Below, in pieces: positions 23,817 through 29,180 of a stretch of 29,180 bases of DNA (positions within the stretch are counted from its first letter, which is position 1; each line of letters begins with the position of its first letter). Location: NCBI GenBank assembly GCA_946491915.1, contig CAMLYR010000009.1, forward strand, positions 1 to 29,180, written 5' to 3'. Under the pieces are notes generated by a model. That model was not told the DNA's origin, made no database searches, and saw only the letters and a list, made by a program, of their open reading frames with translations. The translations under genes and the position numbers were made by a program. Source of the DNA: an uncultured Clostridium sp. (lineage in GTDB: Bacteria; Bacillota_A; Clostridia; TANB77; CAG-508).

Positions 23817-24347
23817 TTACATTTCTATTTGTTCAATTTCTGTTAGTGAATGTTTTCCTTGATATCCTATTGTATGATAAATTTCTGCTGTTGTATCATC
23901 AATATTATATACAATAACATACCAGCCATCTTCATCATTTGACTCCACATTATTAATTCCCATATTTTTTAAATTTTCTGTAGTTAATTTACATACTTTT
24001 CCATTATCTATATCCTCTTGAAGAATCCCCATATTTAATAACTCATTTACAATGCTATCACTAGAAGTAACTAACATTCCTTTGTCTTCTCCTGTCAACT
24101 CATTTTGTGCATTTGTTTTCATTTCATTTGTTGCATTTTGTGGATCAATACCTAAATCAAAGCTTGCATTTTCAACATATTCCTTCGCTTTTGTTTGAAT
24201 TAATAACATATTTGTTTTTAATCCTTCTAAATTTGCTTTTTGTATAGAATCTTGACCCATATATATGGTTATTCCTGCTAAAATTAATAATAAAATTATG
24301 GTTATTGTTAAAACAACTATTGTAATACCTTTTTCATTTTTTTTCAT
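23817..24347 (-). CDS. Type IV pilin-like protein (prepilin N-terminus), orphan
   Basis: A 176-aa secreted or surface protein with a class III (prepilin) leader: a short basic MKKNEKG, then ITIVVLTITIILLLILAGITIY. Processing by a prepilin peptidase is expected after G7. The usual Glu at position 5 of the mature chain is Val here. The rest is hydrophilic, with conserved-looking GWYVIVYNIDD near the end; its role is unknown. This type of pilin-like protein is scattered in clostridial genomes outside pilus operons. The ATG follows GGGAGAT. No pilus assembly ATPase, platform protein or peptidase is near. The 306-base gap to htrA holds A+T-rich sequence and htrA control elements. Confidence 0.75.
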   Translation of the reverse strand: MKKNEKGITIVVLTITIILLLILAGITIYMGQDSIQKANLEGLKTNMLLIQTKAKEYVENASFDLGIDPQNATNEMKTNAQNELTGEDKGMLVTSSDSIVNELLNMGILQEDIDNGKVCKLTTENLKNMGINNVESNDEDGWYVIVYNIDDTTAEIYHTIGYQGKHSLTEIEQIEM

Positions 24348-24576
24348 TTCATCAATCTCCCATGATAACTAAATAATTTCATATTCTTTTTTGTATAAAA
24401 AATCTACTTTTATATTGACCTTATATAAAGCTTTTTATGTACAATAAGATTATATTTCCTTCATTATATCTTTTTATCTTATTTTTTTCAATAAAATCTA
24501 AATGAAATCTTTTTTATTTTGCATGAATTTTATATAATAGAATTATCTAAAAATGACCATAAAAAATCCTATTTTC

Positions 24577-24593
24577 TTCACATAAATTTCACA
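24577..24593 (+). promoter_or_regulatory. TTCACA-N5-TTCACA direct repeat upstream of htrA
   Basis: TTCACA at 24577-24582 and 24588-24593 has an 11-base period, the arrangement used by OmpR-type response regulators such as CiaR. It lies about 60 bases before the htrA start. The core promoter is less clear; TTGTAT and TTAATA 17 bases apart (24600-24628) are one option. Confidence 0.45.
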
Positions 24594-24653
24594 AATATAT
24601 TGTATTATATGTTCAGAATAGGTTAATATATATATAATTAGGAGGTAATATAT

Positions 24654-25922
24654 ATGGAAAATAATAATCAAGAAAATGAAACAAATAATTCAAAATTCAA
24701 AACTGTTTCAAATCCAGGTAATTATAAAGCAGTTTATGAAATGGATACTAAACCTAAAAAGAAATCAAATTTTGGAAGAAATGTTGTTGTACCGTTCTTT
24801 AGTGGAGTTGTTGGTTGTGCCGTTGTATTAGGTACCTGTTTTGGTGTTCCATCAATTAGAAACCAAATTATGGGAGGTATAAATTCTAGTACATCTAATA
24901 GTTCTTCTAGTGCACAAACAACAGGATATGTAGACCAAGTTTCCTTATCTAATTATTCTGATACAGCTGTATATGCAGCTAATAAAATTCTACCATCTAT
25001 TGTTGGTATACAAATTGAATATAATGTAACATCTATGTTCTCTATTTTTGGAGGAAATCAAACCTCAACTGCTACGGCAACAGGTTCAGGTATTATCATT
25101 AGTGATGATGGATATATTTTAACTAATAACCATGTTGTTTCTTCTAGTGAAGCAGAAGCATATTATCAAGTATCAGAAGCTACAAAAATCACTGTTACAC
25201 TATTTAATGATGATACACAATATGATGCAACCATTGTTGGTACTGATGAAGAAACAGATTTAGCTGTTATAAAAATTGATGCAACTGGTTTAACAGAAGC
25301 AGAGTTTGCTGACTCAGATTCTATTAAAGTAGGAGAATTTGCAATGGCTGTTGGTAGTCCTTTAGGATTACAAAGTACAATTACTTGTGGTGTTGTTAGC
25401 GCTGTAAACAGAGAAGTTACAGATACAGATGGAAAAACGTATACATTAATTCAAACAGATGCAGCTATTAATGCTGGTAATAGTGGTGGTGCTTTAGTAA
25501 ATAGTGAAGGTAAAGTAATTGGTGTAAATACATTAAAATTAACAGGTGATGATGTCGAAGGTATGGGATTTGCTATACCAATCAACTCAACAACAGACAT
25601 TACTTCACAATTAATTCAATATAGTAAAGTAAGAAGACCATATATTGGTGTTACAGGAATGGATTTAGATGCTGAAACTGCTCAAAAGAATAATTTAGTA
25701 GAAGGTATCTATGTAAAAGATGTTGAAACATTTTCAGCAGCTGAAAAAGGTGGCATTAAAATTGGTGATGTCATTATAAAAGCTGATGGAAAAGATGTTA
25801 AAACAATGGATGAATTAAATGAAATTAAAAATTCTCATAATATTGGTGATACAATGACAATCACTGTTAATAGAGAAGGTCAAGAAAAAGAATTAACTAT
25901 AACATTAGGTGAACAACCTTAA
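24654..25922 (+). CDS. htrA: HtrA/DegP-like membrane-anchored serine protease
   Basis: A surface quality-control protease that degrades misfolded exported proteins. The 422-aa product has a polar cytoplasmic N-terminus (1-40), a membrane anchor (about 43-64), a Ser-rich linker, an S1C protease domain and one PDZ domain (about 325-415). The catalytic triad is H160 in LTNNHVV, D202 in EETDLAVI and S277 in NAGNSGGAL. The PDZ part contains RRPYIGV and GGIKIGDVIIKADGK. An AGGAGGT ribosome binding site precedes the ATG by seven bases. It is a single-gene unit followed by a terminator. Confidence 0.95.
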   Translation: MENNNQENETNNSKFKTVSNPGNYKAVYEMDTKPKKKSNFGRNVVVPFFSGVVGCAVVLGTCFGVPSIRNQIMGGINSSTSNSSSSAQTTGYVDQVSLSNYSDTAVYAANKILPSIVGIQIEYNVTSMFSIFGGNQTSTATATGSGIIISDDGYILTNNHVVSSSEAEAYYQVSEATKITVTLFNDDTQYDATIVGTDEETDLAVIKIDATGLTEAEFADSDSIKVGEFAMAVGSPLGLQSTITCGVVSAVNREVTDTDGKTYTLIQTDAAINAGNSGGALVNSEGKVIGVNTLKLTGDDVEGMGFAIPINSTTDITSQLIQYSKVRRPYIGVTGMDLDAETAQKNNLVEGIYVKDVETFSAAEKGGIKIGDVIIKADGKDVKTMDELNEIKNSHNIGDTMTITVNREGQEKELTITLGEQP

Positions 25923-25988
25923 ATTAATTACTTCTTTTTCACTTCTAGTTCACAAAATGGACAAATTTGTAAATTATAATACAAACAT

Positions 25989-26010
25989 AATCAGTAAGAA
26001 ATTACTGATT
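25989..26010 (+). terminator. First hairpin after htrA
   Basis: AATCAGTAA (25989-25997) pairs perfectly with TTACTGATT (26002-26010) around GAAA. The T-run is weak, so it may protect the 3' end or terminate partly. Confidence 0.5.
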
Positions 26011-26042
26011 TAAATAAAAAAACATCCCCTTTTATTTTCAAA

Positions 26043-26072
26043 AGAGAAGCTTCAAGGCTTCTCTCTTTTTTT
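26043..26072 (+). terminator. Second hairpin after htrA, intrinsic terminator
   Basis: AGAGAAGC (26043-26050) pairs with GCTTCTCT (26057-26064), followed by CTTTTTTT. This is the main terminator between htrA and the Clp ATPase gene; the remaining 304-base gap contains that gene's promoter. Confidence 0.85.
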
Positions 26073-26158
26073 GAAGAAGTGCCATTAAACAGAAATACAT
26101 ATTAAAATGTAAGCAGTAACTTTTCATAAATATTTCAATACAAATGTTCTTAAATTTG

Positions 26159-26187
26159 TTGACTATTCTTGTATTTTGGGGTATGAT
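26159..26187 (+). promoter_or_regulatory. Promoter of the ClpE-like gene and pgsA
   Basis: TTGACT (26159-26164) and TATGAT (26182-26187) are separated by 17 bases. I see no CtsR heptad repeat (GGTCAAA type) nearby. Confidence 0.7.
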
Positions 26188-26226
26188 ATATATTGTATAT
26201 TTATATAGAAATGAGGAGTTTAAAGT

Positions 26227-28590
26227 ATGTTATGTTCAGAATGTAATAAAAACCCAGCTATACTTTTTTATAAAAAAATAGAAAATGGTAAAGAATCTTT
26301 AGAAGGGTATTGTTATAATTGCGCAAAAGCAAAAGGAATTGACCCTAATGAAGTATTATATAGACAAAATGAAATCTTATCAAAAGACAATGTAAATTTG
26401 AATGATATGACAAAACAATTTGAAACCATTTTTAAAGATTTAGCTGAAAATATTAATTTAGAAGATATCGAAAATATCGATGGAGCCATTACGTTTGAAA
26501 ATACAGGAGACGAAAATGGCGATGGTACTGGAAAAGTATCAGGTGCAGCCATTCCATTAAGTTCATTATTCTCTAATATGTTTGGAAATACAAATAATAA
26601 TAATGGTAATAATGAACAAGAATTAAATAATGGTAGAAAAAAAGTAAAAGTTGAAAAAAAGAAAAATACAAAACAGAATAAAAAGAAAAAATTTCTAGAT
26701 ACTTATGGTACTAATCTAACAGCAAAAGCAAAAAATAACGAATTAGATATTGTTGTTGGAAGAGATAATGAAATTAAAAGAATTATCCAAATTTTAAATA
26801 GACGTTCCAAAAATAATCCTTGCTTAATTGGTGAACCAGGTGTTGGTAAAACCGCTATTGCTCAAGGGTTAGCCATTCGAATTGCAAATCAAAATGTGCC
26901 AGCAAAATTATTAAATAAAGAGGTCTATCTTTTAGATATGACAGCAGTTATTGCAGGAACACAATTTAGAGGACAATTTGAATCTAGAATGAAAGGAATC
27001 ATTGATGAATGTAAAGAATATGGAAATATTATTTTAGTCATTGATGAAATCCACAATATCATTGGTGCTGGTGATGGTGAACATTCTATGAATGCTGCTA
27101 ACATCCTAAAACCTGCCCTTTCAAATGGTGAAATCCAATTAATTGGTACCACTACTTTAAAAGAATATAGAAAATATATTGAAAAAGATTCTGCTTTAGA
27201 AAGAAGATTTCAACAAGTTTTAGTAGAAGAACCTAATATTGATGATTCTATTGGAATTTTGGAAGGTATCAAAAAATATTATGAAGAATATCATAAAGTA
27301 AAAATTTCTTTAGATGTTATTAAACAAGCTGTTATTATGTCTGAAAAATATATTCATGACAGATTTTTACCTGATAAAGCAATTGATATTTTGGATGAAG
27401 CTTGTTCAAGAATCAATTTAGAGAATAAAGAATTATTTACTTTGGAAAAACTAAAACAAGAATTAGCACAAGTACAAGCAGAAAAAGAAGAAGTCATTGC
27501 TGCTGATTCTACAGAAGATTACCAAAAAGCAGCTGATTTAAAAACACGTGAATGTCAATTAATTGAACAAATTGATAAACTAAATGAAACCATGAAACCT
27601 AGACAATTAACCGTTCAAGATATTGCCAATGTGATTGAAAGTTGGACAAAAATACCTGTTCAAAAAATTACAGAAGCAGAAACTCAAAAATTATTAAATC
27701 TAGAAACCAATCTTCATAAAAGAATTATTGGTCAAGATGAAGCTGTAAGTGCTGTAGCAAGAGCCATTCGTAGAAACAGAGCAGGATTAAAATCAACTAA
27801 AAGACCACCTTCTTTTATCTTTGTTGGTCCTACTGGTGTTGGTAAAACAGAACTTGCTAAAAGTTTGGCTTATGAAATGTTTGGTTCTGAAGATTCTATC
27901 ATCAGAATTGACATGTCAGAATATATGGAGAGTCACTCTACTTCTAAATTGATTGGTGCACCTCCAGGATATGTTGGTTATGATGATGCTGGACAATTAA
28001 CAGACAAAGTAAAAAGAAAACCATATTCTATCATTTTATTGGATGAAATTGAAAAAGCACATCCAGATGTATTTAATATTTTATTACAAGTATTAGATGA
28101 TGGAATCTTAACAGATAGTCAAGGAAATTCTGTTAGTTTCTCAAATACCATTATCATTATGACATCAAATGCAGGTTCTAACTTAAATAATAATTCTATT
28201 GGATTTGGAAACTCTATGTTAAATAAAAATAAAATTATGGATAGTCTAAAAGATGTATTTAGACCTGAATTCTTAAATAGAGTTGATGAGATTGTTACAT
28301 TTGATCCATTAACAAATGAACAATTATTGCAAATTGTTGATTTAATGTTAAAGGATACAATGAAAGCTTTAGCAGATAAAGATATTAAAATGAATATGAC
28401 AAAAGCTGCTAAAAACTACATTTTAGAAAAAGGAACAGATATCAAATTCGGTGCTAGACCATTAAGAAGAGCTATCCAAAGATATGTTGAAGATGAATTA
28501 TCTGAAATGATTTTAAGACAACAATTATTAGATGGACAAACTGTCAATATTGATTTTGTAGATGGAAATTTAAAATTTGAAGTAAAATAG
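26227..28590 (+). CDS. clpE: ClpE-like AAA+ unfoldase with N-terminal zinc finger
   Basis: A 787-aa two-ring HSP100 ATPase that unfolds proteins for the ClpP peptidase. Instead of the Clp-N repeats of ClpC, the N-terminus is a zinc finger, C3-x2-C6 and C29-x2-C32, as in ClpE. A Gly/Asn-rich then Lys-rich linker (about 85-155) follows. AAA+ ring 1 has Walker A GEPGVGKT (202-209) and Walker B VIDEIH; a short coiled middle part contains a UVR-like EDYQKAADLK; ring 2 has Walker A GPTGVGKT (534-541), Walker B LLDEIEKAH and a SIGFG loop, the likely ClpP contact. ATG follows GAGGAG. pgsA starts nine bases after the stop, so they form an operon. Confidence 0.92.
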   Translation: MLCSECNKNPAILFYKKIENGKESLEGYCYNCAKAKGIDPNEVLYRQNEILSKDNVNLNDMTKQFETIFKDLAENINLEDIENIDGAITFENTGDENGDGTGKVSGAAIPLSSLFSNMFGNTNNNNGNNEQELNNGRKKVKVEKKKNTKQNKKKKFLDTYGTNLTAKAKNNELDIVVGRDNEIKRIIQILNRRSKNNPCLIGEPGVGKTAIAQGLAIRIANQNVPAKLLNKEVYLLDMTAVIAGTQFRGQFESRMKGIIDECKEYGNIILVIDEIHNIIGAGDGEHSMNAANILKPALSNGEIQLIGTTTLKEYRKYIEKDSALERRFQQVLVEEPNIDDSIGILEGIKKYYEEYHKVKISLDVIKQAVIMSEKYIHDRFLPDKAIDILDEACSRINLENKELFTLEKLKQELAQVQAEKEEVIAADSTEDYQKAADLKTRECQLIEQIDKLNETMKPRQLTVQDIANVIESWTKIPVQKITEAETQKLLNLETNLHKRIIGQDEAVSAVARAIRRNRAGLKSTKRPPSFIFVGPTGVGKTELAKSLAYEMFGSEDSIIRIDMSEYMESHSTSKLIGAPPGYVGYDDAGQLTDKVKRKPYSIILLDEIEKAHPDVFNILLQVLDDGILTDSQGNSVSFSNTIIIMTSNAGSNLNNNSIGFGNSMLNKNKIMDSLKDVFRPEFLNRVDEIVTFDPLTNEQLLQIVDLMLKDTMKALADKDIKMNMTKAAKNYILEKGTDIKFGARPLRRAIQRYVEDELSEMILRQQLLDGQTVNIDFVDGNLKFEVK

Positions 28591-28599
28591 GAGATTTTT

Positions 28600-29180
28600 A
28601 TGTTAAAACATGTACCAAACGCACTAACAATTATTCGATTTTTATTGATACCAGTTATTGTAATAAGTATTTTTAATGGAGATTATATTATTGCTTTCAT
28701 ATTTTTCACAGTATCTGGTATTACAGATATTGCTGATGGATGTATCGCAAGAAAATTTAATTTAATATCTAATTTCGGAAAATTAATGGATCCTTTGGCA
28801 GATAAATTAACACAAATTTCTACCATTGCATCTTTGACAATAATCGATATCATTCCTATTTGGATATTAGCAGTTGTATTATTAAAAGAATTAATTATGA
28901 TTGCAGGTGCCTCTTTCCTTTATGGTAAGGATGTGGTTGTATATAGCAAATGGTATGGAAAGTTAGCAACTGTACTTTTCTATGTTGCAATTGTATTTTC
29001 ATTATTAATTAATCAATTTGAATTACCATCTATATGGTCTAATTTAGATTTATGGTTATTCTGTTTAGCTTTATTTGCTACTGTATTTTCTTTAATCATG
29101 TATATTAAAGATGTTTACCAAAAAGGATTTATTGATAAACAAGATTTGAATAAAGAAGTTACCATTGATAAAAAAGAAAG
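28600..29180 (+). CDS. pgsA: CDP-diacylglycerol-glycerol-3-phosphate 3-phosphatidyltransferase, cut by window edge
   Basis: The enzyme makes phosphatidylglycerol phosphate, the first committed step of anionic phospholipids. The open frame runs 193 codons to the window end and is probably almost complete. MLKHVPNALTIIRFLLIPV is the standard start. The CDP-alcohol phosphotransferase motif is intact: DIADGCIAR, then G and two aspartates in FGKLMDPLADK, fitting D-x2-D-G-x2-A-R-x8-G-x3-D-x3-D. Five or six membrane helices are visible. The AGGAGA ribosome binding site follows the stop of the ClpE-like gene directly. A cardiolipin-synthase-type member of the same family is a less likely alternative. 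Confidence 0.88.
   Translation, partial: MLKHVPNALTIIRFLLIPVIVISIFNGDYIIAFIFFTVSGITDIADGCIARKFNLISNFGKLMDPLADKLTQISTIASLTIIDIIPIWILAVVLLKELIMIAGASFLYGKDVVVYSKWYGKLATVLFYVAIVFSLLINQFELPSIWSNLDLWLFCLALFATVFSLIMYIKDVYQKGFIDKQDLNKEVTIDKKE

Overview
The window is very A+T-rich chromosomal DNA (roughly 70% A+T by eye) with standard-code genes, strong GGAGG-type ribosome binding sites and vegetative TTGAAA/TTGACA-N17-TATAAT promoters. Together with the yaaL-bofA sporulation pair, a glmS ribozyme, a ClpE-type ATPase and a DisA_N diadenylate cyclase, this points to a low-GC Gram-positive of the Clostridia, probably an uncultured gut-type lineage. The species cannot be named from sequence alone.

Layout. 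1-1092: the N-terminal 364 residues of UvrC (minus strand, cut by the window edge). 1223-8696, minus strand: two large paralogous proteins of unknown function (about 934 and 967 aa) flanking hypoxanthine phosphoribosyltransferase (hpt) and a 283-aa protein that looks like a decayed aldehyde-dehydrogenase fold. 8846-11100, plus strand: promoter, glmS ribozyme leader, glmS and terminator. 11100-14280, minus strand: a zinc-ribbon membrane protein, a UMPH-1-like HAD phosphatase, bofA and yaaL. 14368-14609: a 242-bp near-perfect palindrome with 53-bp perfect arms, MITE-like. 14716-17043, plus strand: an isolated VirD4/TraG-type coupling ATPase. 17115-18831, minus strand: an ArsP_2-type metal exporter, a cluster of TGTCGCAT repeats and a Cys/Asn-rich DUF2651-type membrane protein. 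18942-20965, minus strand: truA, cdaA and a 49-aa membrane protein. 21294-21568: a 45-aa gene with its own strong promoter and a UUCG-loop terminator, of atypical composition. 21705-24347, minus strand: pyrimidine-nucleoside phosphorylase, RNase HII and an orphan pilin-like protein. 24654 to the end, plus strand: HtrA protease, ClpE-like ATPase and the start of pgsA.

Most genes are housekeeping: DNA repair (uvrC, rnhB), nucleotide salvage (hpt, pdp, HAD nucleotidase), cell-wall precursor supply (glmS, controlled by its ribozyme), c-di-AMP synthesis (cdaA), tRNA modification (truA), envelope and protein quality control (htrA, clpE) and phospholipid synthesis (pgsA). The least explained content is the paralog pair around hpt with its co-transcribed ALDH-like partner, the lone VirD4-like ATPase behind a palindromic element, the Cys-rich repeat protein next to a metal exporter and the TGTCGCAT repeats, and the small high-expression gene at 21353-21490. 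No tRNA, rRNA, CRISPR array or transposase was seen. Several starts are corrected from the longest open frame using ribosome binding sites (946-aa paralog, glmS, bofA, truA, the 45-aa gene).
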